This document shows, in pieces, positions 30,922 through 42,674 of a DNA stretch of 64,000 bases. The DNA comes from Tritrichomonas musculus. Taxonomy: Eukaryota; Parabasalia; Tritrichomonadida; Tritrichomonadidae. A model generated the notes under the pieces. It was not told where the DNA came from and made no database searches. It saw only the letters and a list, made by a program, of their open reading frames with translations. The stretch covers positions 868,001 to 932,000 of the forward strand of contig JAPFFF010000053.1 in NCBI GenBank assembly GCA_039105265.1, given 5' to 3'. The translations under genes were made by a program, and so were the position numbers. Position 1 is the first letter of the stretch; every line of letters starts with the position of its first letter.

Positions 30922-33900
30922 ATGAAGAAAAAAAGTTTTATTGAAATATTATCTGAAGTTAAAACGAAAGATGTACCTGATGTATTTGACAGCTTCCGTA
31001 AAGAATTAGCTGAAAATGTTAATGATCAACAAAAGCTATTTAAATATGGATATGAAGAAGAAGAAGAACCAGATATGGAAGGAACGAAGAAAACTATTTA
31101 TCATCAAGTTTATTACGTTGCAAATGACTTTATTGATGAATTAAAAAATCCAATAATGCCAGAAAATGCAAAGCGTTTATTTGACCTCATGGAACCAATA
31201 ATAAAAGTTATTAATGATCTTTTGGATATTCAAGATGATATCTATAAAATTTCAGATGAAGAAATTTATAAATGGCAAAACATTATGGCACAAATATTAT
31301 TAGTCGCAAAAAACTATTTTATTTTCTTTAAAGAAGAAAAAAACAAGAGTTGCATCGAACTTTCCCAAAGTCTTTTAAATTTCGCGTTTAATGTTGAAAT
31401 GCTTCCAAATTTAGAATCAAAAATTTTTTCGGTTTTGCCCGAATTGGGCACTTTTTTGCATTCCAACGAACCAATAATCAGCTTAGAAAGTTCAACTGGA
31501 TCAGGCAAAACGAGATGTGTTCCATTTTTTTTATCAATTAGATCAATTCGTGAAAACTGCCGACGACCGTTTATTATCATGACGCAACCTAGTGCAAACA
31601 TCATTTATCCCAAAGTCCAAGATTTCCAGAACATTCTCAAAGGCATAAAAATACTTACAAAAGTTGATGATATTATTAATTATGGAAAAAATCGAAGAAT
31701 AAATCAGCCCTGCTTGTGTCTTCTCACACCCTACAATGCTCTTAAATTGATCAAAAGAGCAAGCAAGGCCAAAATTGACCTTTTTAACCGTTCTAGATGG
31801 GTATTGGATGAAGTTCACGATAGAACAATATACATTGATACAATGATTGGCTTTCTACATCAAGAACTTGATAAAGTTAAACCATTTCCTTGCCAGATTG
31901 TTTTGATGACTGCAACAATGGACCAAAGCATTCAAAAATCACTTGGTAAAAGATCAAATAATATCGCACTCAGCGATTACACGCCATACAGTGTAAAAGA
32001 AGAGAAAGAAAATGTTAAAAGGATGCGTGATATTCCTCAAACTGTATCCAGATACTTGTTCAAGATTTTGGAAGACATGAGAAATGGATTGATCGAACCA
32101 GGTCACATTCTCATTTTCATCGCTGGAAACTCAGACTGCCAAGCAATTCTAAAAGAAATCAGAGAAAAAGAAGAAAAACTTAATTCTGACAAAAATCGTA
32201 GGAAAATTCATGCCATTCACATTGATTTCGATGAGTCCTCTAAAGTCGAGTCAATCAATAATGATATCAGAAAAGAAGTGTTCAATAAAAAAGATCTCTT
32301 TATTTTCCCGATTCAACTTGCTGGCTATGTTACACATGTTCAAAAGACCGTTGCACAAAGCAAATTACCTCCTGATCTCAATAACGTTGTCAAAATCATT
32401 ATAAGCACTAATATTGTTGAATCTTCTATAACAATTCCTGATCTTGCTGCAGTGATTGATAGCGGTCTTTACAATCGAGCAACATTTGATCAACAAACTG
32501 AAGTTTCAATAATCACGAAAGAATCAATTTCTAAAAAAATGGCCACCCAAAGAAGAGGAAGAGTTGGAAGAACAAGAAGAGGAGTTTATGTTGGAATTGT
32601 TAATTACGATTACCAAAATATTGAACCTCAAATCAAAACAAATGATCTGGCTGCTTCATTATTGTCACTTCGAAACATTGGAATTAAGCTTGAAGAAGTG
32701 GAAAAGTTGCCAGATAAACCAAATGAAGAACAAGTGTTGAGAAATATCGAAGATCTTAAAGCAATTGGTGCACTTAATGAAGATGGGAATATTACAGAAA
32801 AAGGAAAAGAGATTTGCTTGTATTCAAATGATTTTTCTCCCTTTTTTGCAGCAGTTATTCTTAACATTCGTGATAACATGGCTGAAAAGGATCGTGAATA
32901 TCACGAAATATTGGCTGCTTTGATCATCCTTATTATGACAAGTCAACAACTTGTTCTGAATCCAAATAGTCTTAATCTTCAAAGACATTACAATCAATCA
33001 TCTGACATTATCACAATTTTGAAAACTTTTGGTGATCTTTTTGAAAATTCTTTTCAAGAACAAAAGGACAAATGCATTCATTTTGGCTTTGAACCGAATG
33101 CTTTTTCACGTCTTATTACTTCGTTTTCCAACTTTATTCATAAAGTATTTAAACGAAAAGAAAATGATCGTGGCTTCCTTCGTAGACATTTCAAAGAAAT
33201 TAGAAAACTTATTTCTATTATGGATCTGAATCCATTTATTGATTATGTAATTGAATCAATTAACGTAATCAAGCCTAGATGGGTAACTGAAAGAATGTTT
33301 AGTTTTGATGGAATTTCAGGCCTTAATAAAAATGGTTCGATTAATGTTGCCAATTCTGACCCAAGTAGAACCATTATTATCAATTCACGACCTGGATGGA
33401 AAGGACTTGAATGCGATAAACATTTTTATGCTTTTTCTCTCTTAGTTAGAGGAAGAACTACTTTTGGATCAATCATTCATTCACGCAGAGATAATCCAAC
33501 AGATAAAATATATAAATGCATTTCATTCAGTTTTAATGAAAACATTTCTATTCCATTGTTTGATGAAATGCTAAAATGTTTGAATTATAATAAAAATAAA
33601 CGTTGCAATACTTTCCTTCCAATGCATCGTAACCCTACAACAGATGACTATAATACAACCTTAACATATCAAAATCAATGGATGGGCTCCAATTACATGT
33701 CAATATGCGTTAAAAATGATGATGATGAAGACACAATGAAATGTTTAATCAGAAAAGTTAAAAAAATGATGGCATTTGTTGGAAATTCTATACTTGTTAA
33801 TGTTCCTGAAGTTGAATCAATTGTCGAGATTTATTCAATTGGAAGCACTCAATACTCAACAAAAATTTATACATTAGAAAATCATCCATATGCTTATAGA

Positions 33901-36186
33901 TTGAATTACAAATCGTTTACAGTATTATTAAATACAAAAATCGATGAAATGTCAAAGATCAATTCAGATATAAAAATTGCTCTTAATTATAATTTTATAT
34001 TGAAACCTTATTCTGACAAATGGAGTCCATTGATCGTTATTTCTAAGGAAAAAATTGGTATTTTTCATGAAATTGAATGGACAGAACTGATTAAGAAAGC
34101 ACCTCAGAAATTCACTAATCCCTTTATTGATGAACTTAATTCAATTGCTCCAAACATAATTACTGCTGAAGATAGTCAGATATCTTATCTTTATGGTTTC
34201 ATGGGGAATTTTGATGAAAAAAGAATATCAAATATAATTAAAACAGCTTTAACTAATAACTTCGAAGATGACATAATCAAAAAGAAAATTCCTTATGATA
34301 GAATATTTTATGACGAAGATATTAATTATGATATTGAATCAAAAAGGATAAACGATGAAATTGCCAAATACAGAAATAAAATATCTAAAATTCAAAGAAT
34401 TGAAAGAAAATATAATGATGATATTAATAAATATATCTATTATAAAAATGAGAAATATCCAAAATTGATTGAGAACTATAAAAGACAAATGTATGAATAT
34501 AATTTGGCAATCCAACGTGAACAAGAGAATCAAACCGAAGAGCCTCGAAAACACAGAAAAATGCCACCAAAGCCAAAAGAGCCAGAAAAACCAAAAGAAC
34601 CCAAAAAGCCTGATTTTGAGGGAAACAAAAGAACAATCGATTTTTGTACTGCATCAATTAGCAATCTTAATAATGAGCTAAAGCCAATGAATTACTATTT
34701 TCAAGCAAGACAATATGATCTCATCAATCCACTTCAAATACAAAGATACATCATAAGTCAAAATGTCTGTGGAACGAAAGGTTGTGTTTTAACTTTAAGT
34801 AAAGACGATATTAAAGTAAATGACACAAAAACATGGAAGTGCGATTTAATCAATGAATATAATATTACTATTGCTCATCATTTGTTTCATTCTCTTTCAA
34901 TAGACGAGTTCAATATGATTGTTAAAAATGTATCAGAAAAATTTGGTATTTTTGTAACAAAAATAGGTCCTTATAATGCTTTAGATGAATCTTTTGGTCT
35001 CTTTGGAAATATAGAAGTAACCGTGATTGGAAAGGAGCTTGTGATTCCATTTATTAAATCGGTTCTAGATGCTCTTGAAAAAGGTGCAAATCTTGCAAAT
35101 ACTCCCAAGTATCAAATACCAAATACAATTATTAGCAACATTGCAATTTCCTATCCAGCTAATAGTGATTACTTCATTAAGCTCATGCGTCATAATAAAA
35201 TCGATGTTACTCTTGATGGACCTTTTGTTAAAGGATCATTGATTGATAAGAAAAATGCTTTTAATTTAATAAATCAACGAAAAGTTGAACTTTTATTCCC
35301 ATTCCTCTCAATTAAAATACCTGAAAATGTTATGATTGGTAAACTTAAAGAGAAAATTCAACAAGCAAATAACATCAGACCGCCAAGTAAACAATGGACA
35401 ATAATAGAATCAGAGCTTATTTTCCCACGTGAAGATTATAATGAATGTAGGAAAACAATCAATCGTATGACAAAAGCAAACGATGATGTTCATGGTTGTT
35501 TATATGTATGTGAAAAAACAATATTTTCAAAAGAATATCTTCCTGTTTATAATGATCTAAAGACACCTGTATTAAAACCATTTTGTGTTCCATGTTTATT
35601 CGAGTCTCTTCATTATGCAACTGCAAATTTCTTTGATTTAAAAAGAGGCAGTTATTCAAAAGAGTTCTTGGAAAATAACATTGAAATGATTCCTCCAATT
35701 TCAATTTGTGCTGATAATCACGATGAACAAAATAATGAAAAATGGCCTGTTGTACCAATTGCACAACTGTTGCTTGTTTTGCAAAGCGATCCTAAATTGA
35801 AAGAAATGTCAAGAGCTTGGATTAAAGGAATTGTTGAACAGTCAATTAGAACATGTCCTTTCGTCATTACTTGCTGTCCTGAGCATCCACAGAAAAAGTT
35901 CTTAATAAGTAATAATCAGATTGAATGCGTTTGTAAATCATGCCAGTTATACTTCTGTGCTGATTGTAAATCTTGGCATAATAAAAACGAACTTTGCGAG
36001 AAATTAGATAAATCAATCAAGAGATGTCCAAAATGTGGTGTTCCAGTAGTAAAGAATGGAGGATGCAATCATATGCAGTGCAAATGTGGTGCCCACTGGT
36101 GCTTCAAATGCGGAGCGGGTCCTTTCGAAGAAGGAAGCCAAGTATATGCTCATATGTCTTCAGCTCATCAAAATTGGATTGATTAA
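30922..36186 (+). CDS. DEAH-box RNA helicase fused to an RBR-type ubiquitin ligase region (1754 aa)
   Basis: The helicase core starts with Walker A GSGKT (193-197) and DEVH (296-299). It continues with a TATMD motif III, the TNIVESSITIPDLAAVIDSG motif V, and QRRGRVGRTRRG motif VI, followed by helicase-associated sequence. A charged coiled-coil with a Pro/Lys-rich stretch (KPKEPEKPKEPKKP) lies near 1190-1240. The C-terminal ~230 residues have an IBR-like cysteine cluster (CPEHPQKKF...CVCKSCQLYFCADC) and then RING2, CPKCGVPVVKNGGCNHMQC...CFKCG. The GGC cysteine is at the position of the RBR catalytic cysteine. The same architecture is known in plant DEAH11/12. It probably acts on RNA-protein complexes and transfers ubiquitin. 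The stop forms TAAA and the gene is intact. Confidence 0.92.
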   Translation: MKKKSFIEILSEVKTKDVPDVFDSFRKELAENVNDQQKLFKYGYEEEEEPDMEGTKKTIYHQVYYVANDFIDELKNPIMPENAKRLFDLMEPIIKVINDLLDIQDDIYKISDEEIYKWQNIMAQILLVAKNYFIFFKEEKNKSCIELSQSLLNFAFNVEMLPNLESKIFSVLPELGTFLHSNEPIISLESSTGSGKTRCVPFFLSIRSIRENCRRPFIIMTQPSANIIYPKVQDFQNILKGIKILTKVDDIINYGKNRRINQPCLCLLTPYNALKLIKRASKAKIDLFNRSRWVLDEVHDRTIYIDTMIGFLHQELDKVKPFPCQIVLMTATMDQSIQKSLGKRSNNIALSDYTPYSVKEEKENVKRMRDIPQTVSRYLFKILEDMRNGLIEPGHILIFIAGNSDCQAILKEIREKEEKLNSDKNRRKIHAIHIDFDESSKVESINNDIRKEVFNKKDLFIFPIQLAGYVTHVQKTVAQSKLPPDLNNVVKIIISTNIVESSITIPDLAAVIDSGLYNRATFDQQTEVSIITKESISKKMATQRRGRVGRTRRGVYVGIVNYDYQNIEPQIKTNDLAASLLSLRNIGIKLEEVEKLPDKPNEEQVLRNIEDLKAIGALNEDGNITEKGKEICLYSNDFSPFFAAVILNIRDNMAEKDREYHEILAALIILIMTSQQLVLNPNSLNLQRHYNQSSDIITILKTFGDLFENSFQEQKDKCIHFGFEPNAFSRLITSFSNFIHKVFKRKENDRGFLRRHFKEIRKLISIMDLNPFIDYVIESINVIKPRWVTERMFSFDGISGLNKNGSINVANSDPSRTIIINSRPGWKGLECDKHFYAFSLLVRGRTTFGSIIHSRRDNPTDKIYKCISFSFNENISIPLFDEMLKCLNYNKNKRCNTFLPMHRNPTTDDYNTTLTYQNQWMGSNYMSICVKNDDDEDTMKCLIRKVKKMMAFVGNSILVNVPEVESIVEIYSIGSTQYSTKIYTLENHPYAYRLNYKSFTVLLNTKIDEMSKINSDIKIALNYNFILKPYSDKWSPLIVISKEKIGIFHEIEWTELIKKAPQKFTNPFIDELNSIAPNIITAEDSQISYLYGFMGNFDEKRISNIIKTALTNNFEDDIIKKKIPYDRIFYDEDINYDIESKRINDEIAKYRNKISKIQRIERKYNDDINKYIYYKNEKYPKLIENYKRQMYEYNLAIQREQENQTEEPRKHRKMPPKPKEPEKPKEPKKPDFEGNKRTIDFCTASISNLNNELKPMNYYFQARQYDLINPLQIQRYIISQNVCGTKGCVLTLSKDDIKVNDTKTWKCDLINEYNITIAHHLFHSLSIDEFNMIVKNVSEKFGIFVTKIGPYNALDESFGLFGNIEVTVIGKELVIPFIKSVLDALEKGANLANTPKYQIPNTIISNIAISYPANSDYFIKLMRHNKIDVTLDGPFVKGSLIDKKNAFNLINQRKVELLFPFLSIKIPENVMIGKLKEKIQQANNIRPPSKQWTIIESELIFPREDYNECRKTINRMTKANDDVHGCLYVCEKTIFSKEYLPVYNDLKTPVLKPFCVPCLFESLHYATANFFDLKRGSYSKEFLENNIEMIPPISICADNHDEQNNEKWPVVPIAQLLLVLQSDPKLKEMSRAWIKGIVEQSIRTCPFVITCCPEHPQKKFLISNNQIECVCKSCQLYFCADCKSWHNKNELCEKLDKSIKRCPKCGVPVVKNGGCNHMQCKCGAHWCFKCGAGPFEEGSQVYAHMSSAHQNWID

Positions 36187-36655
36187 AAAGTTTATAACTA
36201 TTAATTACACTTAAATAAAGTATATTTTATTATTTTTATCTTTATAATTTCTGTGTTCATTAATTGTATTGAGCTATAGATTTTATTATTATTATAATTG
36301 AAACCTTTTTATCGTTCTCTCAAAATACTAAGCACCAGAAGGCTGTTCAAGAGGCATAAATGCTCTTTTTCTTTTTGAAAAGGTTAGGAGAATAGAGAGA
36401 TAAAAAACTTGGAAAATATTTTTTGTATATGATTTTTTTTTTCCCTGAAGAATTACTTCTTTTTAATGCTCTTCAGAAATTGATCAAATAATTTAAAAAT
36501 TAACCAACCTATTTTTCGAATATCAATAAAAATTCCAAAAAATTATAACTGATTTTAATAAATGAAAAACAGCTCTAATCTGAAAATAAAGAATAATTCC
36601 TTATCTGATAAAAACAAAGAAATAAATGTAATCATTGAAAATAAAAGTGAAAATG
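36187..36655. other. Helicase 3' flank
   Basis: This is AT-rich spacer ending in the 9-bp target duplication GTGAAAATG (36647-36655) of the next element. No gene was seen. Confidence 0.5.
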
Positions 36656-37862
36656 TTAGGTGTGGAAATTTATCCTTTAAACAAAATTTTATCCTAAATT
36701 TATCCTAAATTTTTTTTTTAAGAAAAACTCGTAAATTTTAAGTAATGATCTGAGGAAAGCGTGGAAAAACAAAAAAAAACAAAATTTTTTAATTTAAATA
36801 TAATATTTATTTATTATTAAAAAGGAAAGTTTTTGTTTAAATAATATCATTTTTAGCTGTTTTATTATCATTATTTGGAATATTATTTAAAATTTTTATT
36901 GCAATTTTCAAAATTTGCGAGAATTGCTTTTTTTTCATCGAAAAAAATTAGTTAATCAAAAACAATGATGAATATGTTAAAAAAAGGTAACAAAATATTT
37001 TTTTTCATCATCTCACATTATATAATAATGATGTGATTGGTTAAAAAATCATCGTTTTTTTATATAAATAATCATATCTTTTGTTTATCTTAATTAAATT
37101 CTTATTAATGTCAATATATATAGTTTATGTATATTAATATATATATATATGATATAAAATGAAGTTAATTCGTTTTATTATTTGGAATATTCATTTTGAA
37201 TTAATTCTATCTATTATAAAAATTCAATGCACGATTAACTATTTTTGAATTCTATAACTTTTTTTATTTATAGCTTAATTGAAATTATTTCAATAAGTAT
37301 ATTCAATATCTTTTTGAAATAAATATAATATAATATATGATATATCATATATTTATTGTAGATTTTACGTATTTTTAGATTCAATTATATTCAAAATTTT
37401 AGAAAATTTTGAGAGTAAATTAATAGAAAAAAATTTTACGTTTAGAAATATTTTTTTTGGATGGAATCAACTTTGTTTACAAGAGAAAGCATTTAATCAT
37501 TATATGAACAACAATTATCGTTAATAGTTCTAGCAATTTGTACCAAATTTTATCCTGTTTTTCTATTTTTGCTCACTTTTTTTTTTATTTTTTATTAACT
37601 TCGATACTGACTGTCTATTTAATATTCAGCGATATATTTACAAAACAAAATTTGTTTATCTACTGCAATATTGCAAAAAAAAAAATCCAAAATTTTTATT
37701 TTTATTCCAAAATTTTTATACTTTCTTTTTTTCTCCAAAAAAAAAGCATATATAAATAGATACAATTTATCATACACCACTTTTGCTTATTTTTTTTTAT
37801 TTTTTTTTTTTTATCCCAAACTTATCCTAAAAAGTGACAAAAGGATAAATTTCCACAACTAA
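36656..37862. mobile_element. Non-autonomous Mutator-like element (1207 bp)
   Basis: The ends are inverted repeats of 23 bp with one mismatch, beginning TTAGGTGTGGAAATTTATCC on the left and TTAGTTGTGGAAATTTATCC on the right when read inward. Both sides are flanked by the same 9 bases, GTGAAAATG (36647-36655 and 37863-37871). A 9-bp target duplication is the hallmark of the Mutator superfamily, which is known in trichomonads. Inside both ends the word TTTATCCTAAA/TTATCCYAAA recurs, perhaps as subterminal transposase sites. No transposase was seen; the inside is low-complexity AT DNA. The exact target duplication suggests a fairly recent insertion. Confidence 0.85.
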
Positions 37863-40360
37863 GTGAAAATGATATAATAGATAAAAAGTGAAAATAAAGA
37901 TATTCAGCAATCTAAATGCTGTTTATTAATTTATCGATAATGTGTTGTATTTTTTTTTTTTAATTGATTAGTTTTCATTTTTCCAATTTTTGAATCTTTC
38001 AGTTTGAATATCATTGAATAACTAGAGGTGCGAGAACTAAAAAATTTTTTAAAAAACGATCAACTTTAATTTTAAAACTTTTGTAATATCTTGGAAAATA
38101 GAAAGTATAATTTATTTTTTGCAAAATAAATAAGCATTATATTCTAATATAAAAATAAAAATATATTAATTTAATATTTATCTTCACTATAAGCAACCAA
38201 AACATATGAATTTGCTTATAAAAAACAAATTCATATTTATCTTGATCAATAATCAGTTATTTTTAATAATAGAGATCGGCGAAAAAGGAATTTCCATATT
38301 TACAAAACTTTTTCATATCATTAAGATCCATATGTTTTAAAAATCCATTTTTTTTCGAAAAGAAAAAGGTTTGTCTGTAAAAACATTTTTTTGTGAAATA
38401 ATTTCTTCGTTTAAAAAATTTGTTTTCTTTTTAAAATGAAAAATACTTCTTAAAATGATCTTTTTTTTGCGAAATAATTTTCTTTTTTCAAAACACCAAG
38501 TCTTTTTTATATGAACAATTTTTTTTAATATAGATTTTCTTTTAAAAAAAACAAGATCTTATAAATATATTATTTGATTTTGATTTTTCAATACGTTATT
38601 TATTCATATTAAAAAAAAAAAAACGTTATAATTGGTGGAAAAAACTACATTTTGAGGACAAAACTATTATTTTCATTCCCGATTTAAACTGTCTGCATCA
38701 AAAGCATCATTTAACAAGATTGGAAAGTGCCTCACAGCTTAATGAAGCAAATGATATTTTCTATATCATTAGAATGCTTCAAATTTTGAATATAGTTTGA
38801 TCATAAGCAATGATTACGAGTACTTTATAATTTATACATCAAATATCATTCTTTATGATTTGAATAATATCTAAATATATGTTTTTATTAAATAATTCTT
38901 TGAAATTCTTGTTAACTAAATTTTCTCTATCAATTTATATTTCGAAAGGAATTTATGATTTTTATTAAATTTTTTATTTGAAATGATCGAAACTTATTGA
39001 TATGATTTTACTTTTTGCACACACAAAAGCTTTTCGCAAAGAAGCTTTTTTTTTATAAAAAAAAAATATTCAAAAATAAACCTTTTTATAAAAAAGTCAC
39101 TTTTTTTTTAAAAAATAATTTTTTTTCGAAAAAGTGTATGCTTTCAGATATAACTTATACACATCAAAATAAATATGTTTTATAAATATAATTCTTTATT
39201 TTCAAAAAGGAAATCCCTTTTTCTCCGAGCTCTAATATATTTTAATATATTTATTATTTTTAATTTAACATTTAATTAAGTATTTATAAAATATTTATAT
39301 TGGATAATTTCGCAAGATATTAATACTTCTATTTTCCATATTTCATTATTTATAAATATCTCATAATATTGTTTATCTCTAAGGGATAACTATTTAAAAT
39401 TTATTATAAATTTCAATAATTATTATGATTCTAGAATATTATTGAAAACGGCTCGCCAAGAGACATTTTAAAACTCTCCCATTCAAAATAAAGTAATTAC
39501 TTTATTTTCTCTCAATTGCATTCAATTTTTTAAAAAAAAATAAAAATTCAAGAAAAATGATATTTCTAATTAAGATATTTTCTTGACAATTTCAGAAATC
39601 AATTATTTTATGGTATTGAATATAATAATTTGTATTTTGTGGAATTTTAAGCCATTCGGTCGAAATCTTATTATTAACATATTTTACTCAAAATCTTTTA
39701 CATTTTGAATTTGATGATATACTAATATGTATATTTATTTAAAAAATATATTTTCACAGGAAAACTAGAATTAAATATGAAAACTACTGATAAAATTGCA
39801 TTTTAAGTTTTGAAAATCCCACAGAAAAAATGGCCCTATCTTTTATGCTAGAACTATTCTAAAATAATAATTATATAATTTAATGCTTATATAAAACTTT
39901 GTAAAAACTTTTTAGGAATGAATTTTAAGATATATTTAAAATAAAATTTGACCAATTTTTTTTTTTGAAAATTTGATAGTTTATACAAATATTTCTATAA
40001 GTGCAATCAAAATTATTCTTATAAGCATTCAATATCGTTCAAAAATATATATATATTAAAAATGATATTTTTATTATATTTTTCTTGGAAATGATTATAA
40101 AATTTTTTATTGTCTGGTATATTTAATAAAAGTATTTTTAATTCTAGTTTTCATGAAATTAAATAAATTGAATATCATCATCATATGTTAATTACTTTTA
40201 AATAAATGCTGAATTTGTCACATATTTATGGTATATACATAATGTTAGAATGCCTTTTTAAAAAGCTTTTTAATCAAACTTGAAAATCACCAATATTAAA
40301 TACATTTAAATTTTGGCCTCTATTATTTGAAGTAAAACTCATAAATAAGAACTTATGAAA

Positions 40361-40745
40361 ACGTTCATGGTTCCCCTATTATAAAACCGTTGATTGGAAA
40401 GAACAAATCTCAAAATCATCATCTCTATCAGGTAGTAATATAATTGCTAGATATATAAATTTATCAGATGACAAAACAAAGAAACTTAGAATAAAAATGA
40501 AGTGTAGAAAGAAGGATAGACTAGATAATATCAAGAAACTTCATCAAATTTCAAAAATGACAGAAAAAGAATTAAATTCTTTACAAATTGAAGATGATTT
40601 TATATTTATTATTAAAAATAATAATCTAATTGATGCTCATTTTAAGGAAGATAACATAAATGATGAAGATTTTCCAGATTATTTGAAAAAAAATTTTAAA
40701 ATTGGACTGATTAATATTGAAAAATGGATCAAAAAACACAAATAA
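40361..40745 (+). pseudogene. Coding remnant inside the hAT-like element
   Basis: An open frame without a start codon until 40497 reads ...RSWFPYYKTVDWKEQISKSSSLS..., then an intact 82-codon stretch (MKCRKKDRLDNIKKLHQ…EKWIKKHK) to a stop. The composition is that of a basic, helical protein C-terminus. It is probably the tail of the element's lost protein or of a captured gene. No transposase catalytic motif is present, so the family assignment rests on the ends alone. Confidence 0.5.
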
Positions 40746-40781
40746 TTAATTTAAATAAATTTAATATTACAATTATCTTTA

Positions 40782-41010
40782 AGGTACAAATCTAGTACGT
40801 TATAGATTGAGAGAAAGCACGTTATATATTTGAGATCCCTTGCCCTATTGAAAAAGTTTTATTTTGAATGCGTGTCAGATTTGAAATTCTGAACTTTATT
40901 TTTTTTTTATAAAATTTTTATGATAAAAATATTTTTTATATAACATGTCCTTTTGTTTTAATAAAGTGTCAAAAAAATTTGCGGTTTCTAAACGTACTAG
41001 ATTTGTACCT
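40782..41010. mobile_element. Mariner-type MITE (229 bp)
   Basis: Perfect 20-bp terminal inverted repeats, AGGTACAAATCTAGTACGTT, are flanked by TA on each side, as in Tc1/mariner elements. The inside has no coding capacity. It is inserted in the 3' flank of the coding remnant of the hAT-like element and is therefore younger than that insertion. A full-length mariner with these ends is not in the window. Confidence 0.88.
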
Positions 41011-41215
41011 TAATATCAATAAAAATTAATTCATAATAAATTGAATGGTTTACATCAATTTCATTGAATATTATAAAATACAATATTTTGTCTCCTACCG
41101 AATAAATATTTATAAAAATAATGTATAACATATGATATTAAGTGAGGATATATATATATATATAGGAATCAGGCATTTTAATCATATTTCCAAGTTCTCG
41201 CACCTCTGAATAACT

Positions 41216-42082
41216 CTATGCTAGACTCTTATCAAACAAAATTCCTTATTTTTGGAAAATAAATATGTAGTTATCTTTAAAATATATAAATATTGCTATT
41301 TTATATATTTTTTTGTTTTAGAAAAGCTTTCTTAAGCTTATTTTGAACAATTTATTTTGAGAAGAAAAAAAGAAATTTGACCAAAAAAGCATTGAAAAAG
41401 TTAACCAATTCTAAGAAAATTAAAACTTAAAAAAACAAGAAAAAAGAAAAATTATACAATAAAGCATTATCAAATATAAATTTTCATTAAATGTTTATTA
41501 TATATTCAACTAAAAAGAGAGGTTTAAGATAAATCTCAAAAAAAAGAAATATGCATGCCAAAAGGAACTTCAAATTCAGCATTATATGCTTAGATAGTGA
41601 TCGTAAACCTAAAAACTTTTCAATTTTTGTATATTCCGTCGGTAATCAGTAGGATTTGGTTTCGCTGATCTATCTATATCTCGATTTTTTGGGCTTTGCT
41701 GAGTCGTCTATAGATATTCCGATTGCTTTTTTGATGATTTTTTGTTGATTTATGTATAAATCTGGCTGAAATAAGGAGACTGTAAATTAAGGAATCTATT
41801 GACCAAATAAAAAGTGCCAATTATTTGATAGTAAATCAATAGAAAATAGAAAAAAAAAGATGTAATTAATTCAAAAAGTTATTTTTATTGAAAAAAATGA
41901 GATATTTCAAAGATGTAAATTCTTTTTGAATTGCTTAATTAAAAGTGGATTTTTTCTGAAAAGTTAAGTGACAGAGGTCTCTTCTGCAATTTTAGACGGA
42001 CGTTTATAAATATGGGTAATAAATACAACTTTAAAAATTTTTTGATAGATATTTCATATCACATTTCAAAAAAATACATAAT
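41216..42082. other. Spacer between the two hAT-like elements
   Basis: No gene was seen. An imperfect ~38-bp direct repeat near 41660-41735 (TTTCGCTGATC.../TTTGCTGAGTC...) is the only structure noted. Confidence 0.45.
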
Positions 42083-42639
42083 GATCGATCAGAGGTATGG
42101 AAACTAACTTTTGTGAGAATTCGTGAAAAATGTAAAAATGAAATTATCTTATTATATTAAATAAAAAAATTAAATTTTATATAAATTTAAAATTTGTATA
42201 AATATGCTAATATGAAAAAAATAAATTATAACTAAATTTAAGAAAAAAGACATAATATTACAATTTTCTAAAACGCTCAATACAACATTAATTTTAAAAA
42301 TATCTATCAGAGTTAACTACAATATTAGAAAAAAGAGCTCAAAATGATCAAAAATCTTTTTTTATTAAGAAAAAAACATTTTTATGAAATCTTTGGTGAT
42401 GTGATATTTTGAGAATGCAAAAAATCTTTCATTCCTGGATAATGATACCGCCATGGCCACTTCCGCCAAATTTGCGACACGCCAAACAAAATACCATTGG
42501 CGGAATGGCGCTGGCATTTTTTGAAAAAGAATTCGTTTTTTTATTTGTTAAAATTTGGAATAATTTAACTTAATAAATAATATATATATGTAAGTTAATA
42601 ATTTTTATAAAAATATTTTAAAAATTATAGGATATTTTA

Positions 42640-42670
<31 letters not shown>

Positions 42671-42674
42671 GGGC

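Larger units (their letters stand above)
38024..41207. mobile_element. hAT-like DNA transposon, degenerate (3184 bp)
   Basis: Perfect 15-bp terminal inverted repeats, AGAGGTGCGAGAACT, are flanked on both sides by the 8-bp duplication GAATAACT (38016-38023 and 41208-41215). An 8-bp duplication and a YAGAGGTG-type end fit the hAT superfamily. The inside is mostly non-coding AT DNA with one short coding remnant (about 40.36-40.75 kb) and a nested mariner-type MITE. Its ends closely resemble those of the element at 42091-45982, so the two probably use the same transposase. Confidence 0.82.

Noticed and set aside
37538-37862. Phe/Leu-rich frames inside the Mutator-like element
   Set aside because: They come from T-rich low-complexity DNA and show no transposase motif.
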